A DNA stretch of 64,000 nucleotides from Xylogone sp. PMI_703 (taxonomy: Eukaryota > Ascomycota > Leotiomycetes). Location of the stretch: contig JAJTUQ010000003.1 of assembly GCA_021399445.1 (NCBI GenBank), positions 7,564,001 through 7,628,000 of the forward strand, given 5' to 3'. The translations under genes and the position numbers were made by a program. The notes beneath the pieces are model-generated. The model saw only the letters and a program-made list of their open reading frames with translations. It did not search any database and had not been told where the DNA came from. Within the stretch, counting starts at the first letter, position 1; each line of letters opens with the position of its first letter. This document shows, piece by piece, positions 10,318 through 20,134 of this stretch.

Positions 10318-11388
10318 ATGGACAACCTTCTCAGGCAGGACTGGGGGGTCCTGAGAAGTACCACAAACTTTTCCATGCCACCTCATGGAGACGATACCCG
10401 CATCACATCCAGTCAGGGTCACAACTTACGGTCATCACGACGGTTGCTGCTCGAGGAACCATTTCATCCACCAGCTCTATATCAGCCGGTCTATCAATAT
10501 GAGGCTTGGAGGCCACCACCACCACTGCCGATTGCGGCTAGGGCTTCCCCAAGCTTACCGAACTCCCCATATACGCCTTCTCCACCTCCACCACCACCCT
10601 CCCAGAACTTCGCTATAGAGCGAAATTCCCACCCTCGTCCTATTGTTTCAGACAATAGTTTGGAACAAAAATACACCGATACGTTAAAGACTTTCAGCAG
10701 CCACGACGCGGCATACAAAGTGCAAAGTCGGCATTCCCGTCGACGTTATGGACGCTCCAGCATCCTTGATAAAGCCCTGGAACGCAAGCTTCCACCCAGC
10801 TTGACAGTCAGCGACCATCAGGCTGCAGATATGGTCAAGCAAAATTTCAAACGTGGCCGTCGTCATCCTCCATGTCCAAGACATGAGCATTATCTCAGAG
10901 GACTCATCAAACGTCAACATGATCTCGATGCGGAGGCCTTGGATGCAATCCTGGTCACCATGGATGCAGTCTTTTTTAACCGCACCCTTTCCGGCCGTGT
11001 CAGATGGAAGTGGTCCAATCCTACCGAGACCCGGTACCAAACTGAATTTGTTGGGGCAACAGCCCTGAGACATGCAGCCCAAGGTGGATTTGAGACCTTG
11101 GTTATTCTATCTGATCCAATCCTTCGTCGAGCAGGCTATTCTCGGAAGCTTCTCCTCACAGCATTTTTGCATGAGTTAATTCACTGCTATCTTTTCATTT
11201 GTTGTGGATTTGAGGCCAAGGTAGAAGGAGGCCATACGAAGGGTTTCCATGATATCGCGGCCACCATCGATGAGTGGATCGGGCCCGGGTATCTCAAGCT
11301 CTGTGACATGGAGGCAAACTTGAGCGAGTTTCTCGAAGAAGATCTACGGATGCAGTGTGGCATGCATTGTGGCACGGGAAGACGATGA
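10318..11388 (+). CDS. SprT-like zinc metalloprotease domain protein
   Basis: Single exon of 356 residues starting at the ATG at 10318. The frame extends three codons upstream without another ATG. Residues 1 to about 115 are disordered, with a proline run (PSPPPPPPSQN). The C-terminal half is a SprT-like domain: LDAEALDAILVTMDAVFFN starts the fold, and the zinc site is HELIH at 285-289 with a third ligand probably H306 in GGHTKGFH. In SPRTN/Wss1-type proteins this fold cleaves DNA-protein crosslinks. Here the domain is close to the C-terminus, and no PCNA-box, UBZ or SHP motif is evident in the short tail, so it is not a canonical Spartan. It ends with a short cysteine/histidine tail (MQCGMHCGTG). 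Proteolytic activity is inferred from the intact HExxH. Confidence 0.85.
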   Translation: MDNLLRQDWGVLRSTTNFSMPPHGDDTRITSSQGHNLRSSRRLLLEEPFHPPALYQPVYQYEAWRPPPPLPIAARASPSLPNSPYTPSPPPPPPSQNFAIERNSHPRPIVSDNSLEQKYTDTLKTFSSHDAAYKVQSRHSRRRYGRSSILDKALERKLPPSLTVSDHQAADMVKQNFKRGRRHPPCPRHEHYLRGLIKRQHDLDAEALDAILVTMDAVFFNRTLSGRVRWKWSNPTETRYQTEFVGATALRHAAQGGFETLVILSDPILRRAGYSRKLLLTAFLHELIHCYLFICCGFEAKVEGGHTKGFHDIAATIDEWIGPGYLKLCDMEANLSEFLEEDLRMQCGMHCGTGRR

Positions 11389-11955
11389 CCACTGCAGGTA
11401 GGCAGGTATGCTCGGGCACATACCTACGTGACCGGCTCACACAACGTTTTGACTTACTCCTTAGCCGAGTATGTCACCTCATTGCCATCAAGAATAATTG
11501 AAAGCAATGATTTCAATCTTTATTTCTACCACATTTTCATTTTATACTTTTCACATGGCGGGATTGGTTTTGGGCGGCTGGACGGTTTATGAATGTATGA
11601 GGTATACTCCATCTACGTTTTGATACCACGGGTCAAGGGTTTCGGGATAGAACTTATACGTTCTTCAAAATTCATTGCACGGCTTTTTTGGGACATGTTT
11701 TCCAACGAAAAGTGGTCTACAACCGCCATTTTTCGTTGGGGGTTGTGCACTATCATACGTTATATCCTACGTTCTTATGTTAATGCATATTTTGTATATT
11801 TAATCATGTTTTTATCTCAACAATCAAATGCATTTGTAACACCAGAGTTTCTCTTCTTTCTGCCTGATTTTTCCTCTTTATGATACGTTTACGTTTCTGC
11901 CTTCCATCTTTCTCATACATCCCATACGCAACAATTAGAGTATCGTTTCTTTCTC
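11389..11955. other. Convergent intergenic region, nothing recognised
   Basis: About 570 bp between the ends of the SprT-like gene and the small membrane protein gene, which converge here. It is AT-rich and expected to contain both 3' UTRs. No RNA gene or repeat was seen. Confidence 0.5.
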
Positions 11956-12345
11956 TCAAATCTTCACTGCTGCCTTCACAGCACCTTTCCACCCCAACCC
12001 AGCTAAGATCAAAAATGACATTGCCCCGCCTCCAAATGTCACAACCGGCTTCGCATCAATCTCCCCATTGAAATATCCAATCGCAGCAGCGGTGATATCC
12101 AACGCGTCAACTGCAATACCCGCTAATAGGGCCCGTCGTCTTGCCTCGGGTGTCTTTGCAGTGTGGAGGAGTAAACCTAGGATAGCATCGCGGCAACCAA
12201 AGAGGCGTACAGCTAGGAGGGAAGAATTTGGAATGGCGAACATGAGAGTTTGGCACGTGAAGCCCGGGACGAGGAAGGAAGCCGAGCCAACTGCTATGCG
12301 CAGAGTTGAGAGGAGTGTGACAGGGAGAAGAGTTGTTGCTGCCAT
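11956..12345 (-). CDS. Small multi-pass membrane protein, DUF4267-like
   Basis: Single exon of 129 residues from the ATG at 12345. It has about four hydrophobic segments: roughly 5-27, 36-58, 70-88 and 100-122. The central RLFGCRDAILGLLL, followed by RRRALLAGIAVDALDITAA, resembles the pattern of small DUF4267-type membrane proteins, where an R-D-LG motif ends one helix and a second helix begins with A-DA-D. The function of that family is unknown and the assignment is by pattern only. The gene converges on the SprT-like gene and its upstream side faces the 3' end of CHK1. Confidence 0.7.
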   Translation of the reverse strand: MAATTLLPVTLLSTLRIAVGSASFLVPGFTCQTLMFAIPNSSLLAVRLFGCRDAILGLLLHTAKTPEARRRALLAGIAVDALDITAAAIGYFNGEIDAKPVVTFGGGAMSFLILAGLGWKGAVKAAVKI

Positions 12346-13099
12346 TTTGTTATATCCTTGCCTTTTTCAAATCCAGACTAATATGTAGGAAAGTGTTCCG
12401 ATGAAGTTAGGTTGATGTAATAAATGATTCAGTTTCTCTGGCAATTAATTGACTTTTATTCGACTTGATATATTTATTATCAACACAAAATCTGAATCTT
12501 CTACAGACAAAGACACAAAGTAGAGTTTCTCTACCCAGATATATAAATGATACCCCGCTCTTCAATCCACCTTATATATTCTTCCTGGCTCTTCATCATA
12601 CTCCTAAATTTCCCGCCTCAAGAAGCAGACGGGGACATAAAATCGCCCGTCTTATGATCCCTTCTGGATCGCACACCTGTAGTATACAAGGAATGAAGAG
12701 AGTAAGTCATTAGGTAAAGTTCATCCGATGTCGTCCAAATCAGGCATAGCGATGGTCCTGCGGACTTTAGAGTTTAGTGGCGGGGTTTAGACGGTTGAAT
12801 TCGAGGACCGAATCAGGAGCTAATGTATAACCATAACCCGGATACGAAAAAGGTCATGCGTGCGATAAAGTACATTTTTTGACCTTAAATGATATTATTC
12901 TAGGCAAAAGGTGATATTTTCATTGTTTGCCTCTATTCCCACATAAATCTCATTCTTAACAGATCGTGGTGCCGTTATCCCCTCCTTCAATTACAGGTAA
13001 TACTATGAATTCCGAACGCCATAAAAGATTCCATGCATTCTCATAAATGCTGCCCTTAACAATGCCAATGCCAATGCCTATGCCAACCCTAATGCCAAA
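12346..13099. other. Intergenic region with a short ATGCCA-type repeat
   Basis: About 0.75 kb between the small membrane protein gene start and the CHK1 stop. A degenerate hexamer repeat (AATGCC/TATGCC units) lies at about 13060-13098, immediately downstream of the CHK1 stop codon. The rest is AT-rich with no recognisable gene. Confidence 0.5.
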
Positions 13100-14747
13100 T
13101 CATGCTCCCGGAACAAATACACCATCCTTACATAAAATGACCATGTGTTTGAAAAATCGCCGCCATTCTAATGGGTCTCCTTTGGTCTTCACGAAGCGAA
13201 CTTCTAGGAGCTCCCCTCCTTCCGCCATGTATTTATCAATAACTATATCTCCAAATAGGCCGCATTGTCTCCCATCGACGGTCTTTACCTTGAACCAAGC
13301 TGCATGGTCTCGGCTGTGGAATCGCGGAGTGGGGATGTTCAATTGGTGCAGAGCGTCATTCAAGAGCTCGAACAAGTGTTGTTCTGGTAAATGAGAAAAG
13401 AACCGTGTAAGTGAGTAGCTGGGCACGATATCTTGGAAGCGCCTTGCATGTTGTGTTAAGCTCAATGGGACAGATGGAGCCGATGTGAATTGACTCATGC
13501 TTGGTTCCTCGGCAAGAGATTCAAGCAGGCTACTTGTGGGTTTATTCATAGCATACATGCTATCATCAGCTTTCGTAGGTTGGCTTGAGCTGAGCAGTGG
13601 AGGACGTTCGAACTCAAACAGCGAGTCGTGAATAGGAGCCTCTGGTTGTGTGAAAGAGAATGATTGATTTGAATCGATGTCCATGATATCCCTCTGAGAA
13701 GCCCGTTGCGATGCTGTTGGACGTTGAGAGAAATCAATTTTGAGACCCTCAAGCATCTTTGTGGCCAAACTAAGTGGATCTGACATTTTACCATCAGTTG
13801 TGAGCAGAGGATTCTTTCTTGTATACCATGGATGCGATCGAATCCGATCAAAAGTAAACCTTTTGTCGGCGTCGACACACATCATACCTCGAAGAAGTGA
13901 AAGCACAGTAGAAGGTAGCTTTTGCCACAAATCATCTGAGCTCCTACCATTCGTTTTGCTATACTCCTCGAATTCCCAGCTTTCCGTCGTTGGCTGATCC
14001 CAAGGCGTGTTTCCTACAAGTAGGACGAAAAGAACAACTCCACAGGACCAAATGTCCACAAGGTTAGCAGCATAGCCCTTAGGCTTAGTTCCCTTGTTTG
14101 ATTGCGAGGCTTTCCCGCATTCTATTACTTCTGGTGCAATGTATGGAGGGCTGCCGCACATCGTTGTGCTAAGTTTCCTATTACCATTATATTCGAAGAG
14201 CGTTGCTAGACCGAAGTCTGCAATCTTTAAGTTCCCACTCTCAGAGAGCAATATGTTTTCAGGCTTGATATCTCGATGGCTAACTCCCTTAGAATGCATG
14301 TAACTCACACCACTTATCAGCTGGGTAAAATAGAAATGGGCGATATCTTCGCTGACGCCGACGTCGGCCTCGATTTTATCAAAGAGGTCACCTCCGGCGG
14401 CGTACTCCATCGCAATCCATTTCCAGATCTCATTCTCTCCGGTCGCAAACCATTCTATGATGTTGGGATGTTGGCCAACATGAGAATGGAGAGACACTTC
14501 CATCTGAATTTGTTTATTTGAAATTCGGCCATGTTTGACAGCATATGCCTTGTGAATAAACTTGACAGCGAATACTGGAGTAGGGTCGGTTGGTGGAATG
14601 GCCTTTTTAATCCTGTAAAATATTAGTGCGTGAATAAAAAAGGACGATATTATGCAGAACACACGATGCGTATGCTCCCCTGCCAATCGTCTTAGAAATT
14701 ATGCGGAATGGCAGGTCCGTTGGAAGTGGATCTAATTGAGACTGCAT
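13100..14747 (-). CDS. chk1: Checkpoint kinase Chk1
   Basis: Two exons, 14747-14665 and 14612-13100, spliced through a 52-nt GT-AG intron that falls within the glycine loop; 531 residues. The kinase domain has GRGAYAS at about 22-28, the VAIK-type lysine K45 (FAVKF), HRDIKPEN at 140-147, DFG at 160-162 and APE at 187-189. The activation segment LSTTMCGSPPYIAPEV is typical of the CHK1/CAMK group. Linker residues about 320-410 are S/T/Q-rich with SQ and TQ dipeptides (TQP, SSQP, SQRA), consistent with ATR/ATM phosphorylation. The C-terminal 120 residues (RFFSHLPEQHLFELLNDALHQL and RRFFKHMVILCKDGVFVPG) match the kinase-associated regulatory domain of Chk1. It acts in the nucleus in the DNA-damage and replication checkpoint. 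The gene is divergent from a UBE2C-type E2 gene across a promoter with cell-cycle boxes. Confidence 0.95.
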
Positions 14748-14940
14748 TACGAGGAAGAACGGTTAGTGATTGATGAACTTGAAGGAAGCAGAGGCAATCA
14801 ACAATGTATCTATAAATGCTAATAATATCATAGGACTAACCATATCCTGTTGTATCCCTTTGATGCCTAATGTGGTTGATCTTTAATTAATGCTCCAATG
14901 GCTTCGATACGTCGCGTGAACGTTTCATAAATGAGTTGCG

Positions 14941-14955
14941 ACGCGTGTCACGAAA
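14941..14955. promoter_or_regulatory. MCB-like and SCB-like boxes in the CHK1/E2 divergent promoter
   Basis: ACGCGT at 14941-14946 matches the MluI cell-cycle box bound by MBF. CACGAAA at 14949-14955 matches the Swi4/6 cell-cycle box. The two lie 2 bp apart in the 454-bp region between two divergent cell-cycle genes. A further CGCGTGAA-like sequence is nearby at about 14913. Function is inferred from motif identity and context. Confidence 0.55.
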
Positions 14956-15201
14956 GCAGGTGATAGGGCAGCCTTGCCTGGCCTCGCCAGGTTGCTCACA
15001 GCAACAACACACGATGCGGTAAACACCCGCCTCCACTCCCACACCGATAGCCTTCATATATTCACTTTTTTATACAAGCGCTTTACTTTTTGCTCCCAAC
15101 ATCTCTAGTTATTAATTGCTCTCATAAGTATTGCATTATCAGCAATTGGAGTTTTGAGGTGTTTCATTTTTTTCTCTGAACAAAGAACGCTTGCATTTGG
15201 A

Positions 15202-15854
15202 ATGAGCTACGCTATGGATGATAGTCAGAATTCAGCGCCAGGTAGCGTTCCTGCTGCTCAAAAGGCCAAACTTGCTCCAACTCGAAAGGGGCCAGATAGT
15301 GGAAGTACCACTAAAAGGTCAGTATTAGCGACGACATAATTATCATATAAATATACTAATGGTAAAGAAGATTACAAACTGAGTTAATGCAACTTATGAC
15401 TTCCCCCGCACCCGGTATATCTGCTTTTCCTTCGGCGGATGGTAACCTTCTCTCATGGATCGCAACCATAGAAGGACCGAATGATACGCCATACTCTGGA
15501 TTGACCTTCAAATTATCATTTGCGTTTCCTTCGAACTATCCTTACGCCCCTCCTACTGTGCTCTTCAAAACACCCATATACCACCCCAATGTGGATTTCT
15601 CTGGGAGAATATGTCTGGATATCCTCAAAGATAAGTGGACGGCGGCGTATAATATCCAGACAGTGCTTTTGAGTCTGCAGAGTCTTCTTGGAGAACCAAA
15701 TAAGTAGGTACCTCTGTGACCAGTGATATCTTCTTTACTAACTTAACAAAGTGCTTCACCATTAAATGGGGAGGCCGCAGAGCTTTGGGATAAGGATCCA
15801 GAGGAATTTCAGAAGAAGGTAACAGCTCGGCATGTAGATATTGAGGACGAGTAA
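15202..15854 (+). CDS. Ubiquitin-conjugating enzyme E2, UBE2C/UbcH10 type
   Basis: Three exons, 15202-15317, 15371-15703 and 15752-15854, giving 183 residues. The N-terminal extension (about 40 residues, S/A/P/K-rich) precedes a complete UBC fold starting at [13 protein letters not shown]. Features are PGISAFP and [19 protein letters not shown], the HPN motif (YHPNVDF) and the active-site cysteine C120 in SGRICLDIL. These are followed by [23 protein letters not shown] and [13 protein letters not shown]. The long N-terminal extension and these motifs match the UBE2C/Ubc11 family, which works with the anaphase-promoting complex to ubiquitinate cyclins and securin. The ATG at 15202 is used; a second ATG four codons later is also possible. 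The shared promoter with CHK1 carries MCB/SCB-like boxes. Assignment to UBE2C rather than another E2 rests on motif pattern. Confidence 0.92.
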
Positions 15855-16522
15855 ATACTCCAGAAATATTATGCAGATATTGCACGTTTCAAGCGTGGTG
15901 TTGGAGGTTGGGTTCGGGTTTTGGAGGGCTTCATTTATGGTCTTGGACGCCTTTTAGCGCATGAGTCTCATCAAGCACGGAACACGGAGTATGAATGCAT
16001 TATGTTTGATCTTGCTTCGAATAGCAAGAAACCTGGTTATGTCATGGGACTAGGCTGTATACGACTACTTGTATATCATTGCTCACAAATCCAATAAAAT
16101 GGTCTCGAAGATTAAATTATTAAATGAGTTCCCTTCAGAGCTCGGAATCACTGAAGAAAGAGGTCATCTGCCACTTTGACAGAATGAGAGGTGCTCAACA
16201 ATTGATATATAGAGAAGCTGCAGCAATTCCAAGAATGATATTTCCAAAGCTGATGATAATTTATGGAAATGTATCGGTAGCTTGAATGCTTACCATATCT
16301 TAGGTGCTATAGTTAGCCTTCGCATTCACTTTAGCACATATCTTCGTCTAATCCCTAGCAGACGTCCCAGACTGAGAGGAATCACACAAGTCAAATAGCA
16401 TATCTCACTATCCGAATTGAACTGAAGTGTTTTGGAAAGCCGAGGTAGATCATTTTATTCCGAAGCTACCAAAGAAAAATGCAACTCCAAGTTCCCATGC
16501 CATACAGAGAATTTTATATCAT
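15855..16522. other. Convergent intergenic region, nothing recognised
   Basis: About 670 bp between the E2 gene and the 3' end of the eL31 gene. It contains no open frame of note, no tRNA and no clear repeat, and should hold the two 3' UTRs. Confidence 0.5.
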
Positions 16523-17065
16523 CTAAGCATCCTCAACCACAGCCGTTTGTAATCCCTTCGCATCCTTAACATTAACAGCTTGGACATAGGAATATAGGCG
16601 CTCCTTTGCATTTTCTTCATCGTTTCTCTTACGGGAGATGCGGACACGGAGTCTGTATGGCACACCCTTGACACCGGCCTCCCAGACCTTCTTGTTCAAT
16701 TGGGGGTCAAGACGAACATCAGAAGTGCCCTAGTAGATGAATTGTCAGCTTTACTGTCATTCTTAAACCCTTTCTTCTCTATAGCCCTGGACCATCTCTG
16801 CCGTACTCCTCCATATTCCAGAGGGGTTCGTACCATAGCCTTGTGTGCGAATGCCTTGATCTCCTTGATTGCTCTTGGTGCCCGCTTCTTGAAGGTAACA
16901 CCATGTAACTAGAAAATCCTCCCGTCAGCATTCTCCTCCTCAATTCGGGTTGCCAGTGATCCAACATACTCTCTTGTGGAGGTGGATTGTGTATTCGCGC
17001 GCGACGACATCAGCGATGGCGGATCGGGTGGCCTTGCCGGCGGGCTTCTTGGTTTTTGTCGACAT
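16523..17065 (-). CDS. rpl31: 60S ribosomal protein eL31
   Basis: Three exons, 17065-16970, 16908-16834 and 16729-16523, giving 125 residues. The sequence runs MSTKTKKPAGKATRSAIAD, then VVAREYTIHLHKRLHGVTFKK, RAPRAIKEIKAFAHKAMGTSDV and RLDPQLNKKVWEAGVKG. It ends VPYRLRVRISRKRNDEE, then KERLYSYVQAVNVKDAKG and LQTAVVEDA. This is the eL31 family across its full length. eL31 is a component of the large cytosolic ribosomal subunit near the exit tunnel. Both introns are GT-AG and fall between codons. The gene is divergent from the Rax1-like gene across a 530-bp region. Confidence 0.97.
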
Positions 17066-17596
17066 TTCTGCAGAATATTAGAATACCGCCTGCACAAATT
17101 CTTGTCAATCACCAAAGGGTCGTGGACGTACTGGAGGAGCTGTGGCCGGTTGCTGTTAAAAGTTCGTGGTCGTGCTCTTCTCAAGTCGGATACGAATTTC
17201 CAAAATGTTGTGTGTGCGCTAGTGGGGAATTAGGCGAGTTGGATTGCCCAAATGGCTGATTATGTTGATGCCTTGTGGCCTGATAAAGAACCTGTTCCTG
17301 AAACCTGAAACAGGTTGTCAACACAACGTCACTCTACATCAAGGAGAATATGCGCTTCGTCTTCGACTTCTTATAAAACACCTTTCAGTGATAAGCGCAA
17401 TTGATGCCGTTTCTCTGGCTGGAGGCTTTTGCGACTGTGGTGGACCGTCATAATTAAAGGGTTGAGCCGGCCTCCTGAACGATTGAACGCGTGTACCCTC
17501 ACACTGAACTTGAACGGATCGTGACTTACCTTCCCTCACCTTTGTCAAATCGCAAGATCAAAACAAGAATTACTCTCCGCAGCGGGGCGATTGAAG
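17066..17596. other. Divergent promoter region between eL31 and the Rax1-like gene
   Basis: About 530 bp upstream of both genes. A 5'-UTR intron of eL31 may lie here, as is common for fungal ribosomal protein genes, but I cannot prove it. No other feature was seen. Confidence 0.4.
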
Positions 17597-18855
17597 ATGG
17601 CGGATCCTAACCCAACACCGTCGCCACAACCGGACCTCAATCGGAATAGACTGCCGACTTTATTTGAAGTCTTGAGCCGAAGAACACTGCCTCCAGTCGA
17701 CCTTTTCTCCTTCTATATATATATGCGAGATCAGCAACGATCAGTCGATTACCTGGATTTCTGGTAGGTGCCTTAGGATATCTAATAACGTTGATAGTCA
17801 GTGTATAGATCTAACGTTTTACCAGGCTTGATGTTGCTCAGCACATGTCACTATGCCGGCATTATGTTCGAGAGCTGCGCCGGTCTGTTATGGTTCGAAC
17901 GCCAGATGGCGAAAGATCAGCTTCGAAACGGTCTTCTGCAATTCTCGAGAACCTGGGTGACATGACCCATCCAGTAGGTGAACCGTCAATGTTCGCTTCT
18001 GAAAAGTCGAAGGACCAGGATGCTCAGATGTCAGCTTTTCTTCGAGAACAAGCTTCTGGCAGTAACCCAGCGGGTATTGGGCATTCGCCTCAGACTAGCA
18101 TTGGATCTTCTGCCCTTGGACAAACAGCTTCAAGTGATCGACCACGACCGAGTTTTATGAGCACTCCTCTCGAGCTAACTTCCGATTCAAATTCTCCCGC
18201 ACACACTGTTGCAAGAGCAGATATCAGGGCCTCAGCTGAGAAGATCTTATACACGTTTCTCCTGCCTGGTGCGGAACGTGAGATCGTTTTACCGGAGTCT
18301 ATTACCTCAGAAATCACGGAATCGATTGAGGTGCATGGACGAGACGATCCCGAAGTCTTTGATGTTGCTAAGGATTACGTATTCCAGGCGATGGAGAGAG
18401 ATGCTTTCCCAGGATTTTTACGCATGAAAGCATTAGGCAATCTAGTACCTCCCTCTATGATGTTAAGATTGGCTGTTGGGCTCCTTGCGATGTTCGGTGC
18501 TTTCTGGGCTGGGTTCATTCTCATCTTTCTAGACTATGCTCGTCACACACGCGTATGGGTAAGTTATTCATAGTTAACCCCTATTTAAGGGGGGGAAAGC
18601 TAATATGGATATTTATAGCTTGTCCTGCCATTCACAGTCGGCGTGTACTGCTTGGCATCTCATCAATACGCTCTTGATCCAGTAATCGCACTTCTCGGCT
18701 TCAGCGAGTACACCTTTATGAACTTCTCACGAATCCGAGAGCCATTTGTCCGCAGATTACTGATCAAACGTGCACTTATGGTGCTTGCTGTCACAGTACT
18801 GATAGACGCTGCTCTTACTGTTCTCTTTGTGTTTGTCCCTGGGAAAAGGCTGTAA
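17597..18855 (+). CDS. RGS-domain membrane protein, Rax1-like
   Basis: Three exons, 17597-17763, 17826-18558 and 18619-18855, giving 378 residues. The N-terminus LPTLFEVLSRRTLPPVDLFSF, then YIYMRDQQRSVDYLDFWLDV, is the first half of an RGS-like fold. A low-complexity S/P insert (about 90-160) separates it from the second half (SAEKILYTFLLPGAEREI, then VFDVAKDYVFQAMERDAFPGFLR). Three hydrophobic helices follow in the last 140 residues (LRLAVGLLAMFGAFWAGFILIF, LVLPFTVGVYCLASHQYAL and LMVLAVTVLIDAALTVLFVF). A split RGS domain plus C-terminal membrane helices is the layout of yeast Rax1, a bud-site-selection protein of the plasma membrane. In filamentous fungi the role is probably in polarity or sensing; this is inference. 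Both introns are GT-AG and in frame. Confidence 0.85.
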
Positions 18856-19236
18856 TTTTGACAGCTATGGATGCTATAGAGCATGTTATATATTTTCTTT
18901 GTGATGGGTTTGGTATGGCGTTTTATTGCATAAATGGGTAGCGGCTGCTGGTGTCCGGACTTGCGGCGTTCTCTCTTCCTGTTTCATTACATCTTTTGTA
19001 CATGGGTAATCGGGGGAAACCACACAGTTTGGGGGTCTATTATTGATATCCCCTAACTATAACTTGTCTTGTACAAGTTGCTCTAATGCTTAACTACTAG
19101 ATAATGCATCGCTCTTATGCGGTATATGTTCGGACCCTACCTTGCCATGTGAGAAGCTCCTCCACAGCAGTTTATTTGCCTACTTCTCCACTCAAAAGGC
19201 AGATATCATGTAGCCAGATTAAGTATTTGTAGGTCC
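18856..19236. other. Convergent intergenic region, nothing recognised
   Basis: About 380 bp between the Rax1-like gene and the CSN7 3' end, holding their 3' UTRs. Nothing else was seen. Confidence 0.4.
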
Positions 19237-20134
19237 TCATTTTCCAAATCCAATATTAGCAAATCCTCTCTTCTTCGAAGCCTTGGGAGCTTCATCCTCT
19301 TCATCCAAATCCATCTTCCCATCGTCATAGTCTGCACCTGCTCCCATCATCCCGCTACCCCTCTTCGCAGCTGGGCCCAATCTCTTCCCACCCCGTCCAC
19401 CATCTAACTTATCTTGCTCATTCTTATCCTCTACCAGCTTATCTACGTGGGCGGCCCAGTCCTTCTGCTCTTTCTTCCGCTTCAGTGCTTCTGCTCTGAC
19501 AGCCACAATCTGCTTTTCTAGATCAGCCAGCGTGCTTTCGCACCGCGACGACCACTCGTTCAGGGCATTGAGCATCGAAGGGATGGAGTTTGGAGGGAGA
19601 TCACGCAGCGGTGAGACTGATGTCACGCAGACGATCTTGTGGTAGGGGTCCAGGGTGGCCGTTAGTAGTCCCGCGTAGAGACAAGAGATGACCAGATCTT
19701 CAAGTTCTCGTTCATCCCGTAGCTCCAGCACCCGGATTAAATTCTCATATGTGAGCTTCGCGGGATCTTTTGCGAGAGTTATGATGGAGAGTTGTCGGAG
19801 TTTCTGTATTTGGGCTTCGTTGAGCTTGGGGAGGTTCGGGGTGACGTAGTAGTCCGTGTAGATGCCATAGCTGAATATCTTTAGCAGCGTGAGATAGGCA
19901 GAGTATTCTGGTGAGTCTGCTAGTCCCTGGACTGGGGCAGTATCGAGGAGTTCGGCAAAGATGTAGGTGTTGGGGTGGGAGGTTGCTCTTATGATTAGGT
20001 CGACGGCTGCGCGGGGTGACGAGGCTGACTTTGTGAGAACGATGAATTGCTAGTAGCGGTTAGAACATATGGGTTCGTAGTAAATGTTCATTCCAACTTG
20101 CCTCCAAAGCATTCAGAGCTCGAGCTTGCTCCAT
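19237..20134 (-). CDS. COP9 signalosome subunit 7 (PCI domain)
   Basis: Two exons, 20134-20102 and 20049-19237, giving 281 residues. Exon 1 encodes MEQARALNALE; exon 2 continues QFIVLTKSASSPRAAVDLI. The intron is of the GC-AG class: the donor reads GAG then GCAAGT and the acceptor CTACTAG. No GT donor restores this frame. The protein has an N-terminal helical repeat (VDLIIRATSHPNTYIFAELL), a winged-helix PCI core (LPKLNEAQIQKLRQLSIITL, then YENLIRVLELRDERELEDLVI) and a C-terminal coiled coil (STLADLEKQIVAVRAEALKRKK). It ends in an acidic then basic tail. This matches CSN7, a scaffold subunit of the COP9 signalosome, which removes Nedd8 from cullins and controls fungal development. The eIF3 and proteasome lid PCI subunits are less likely given length and N-terminus. 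Confidence 0.88.
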
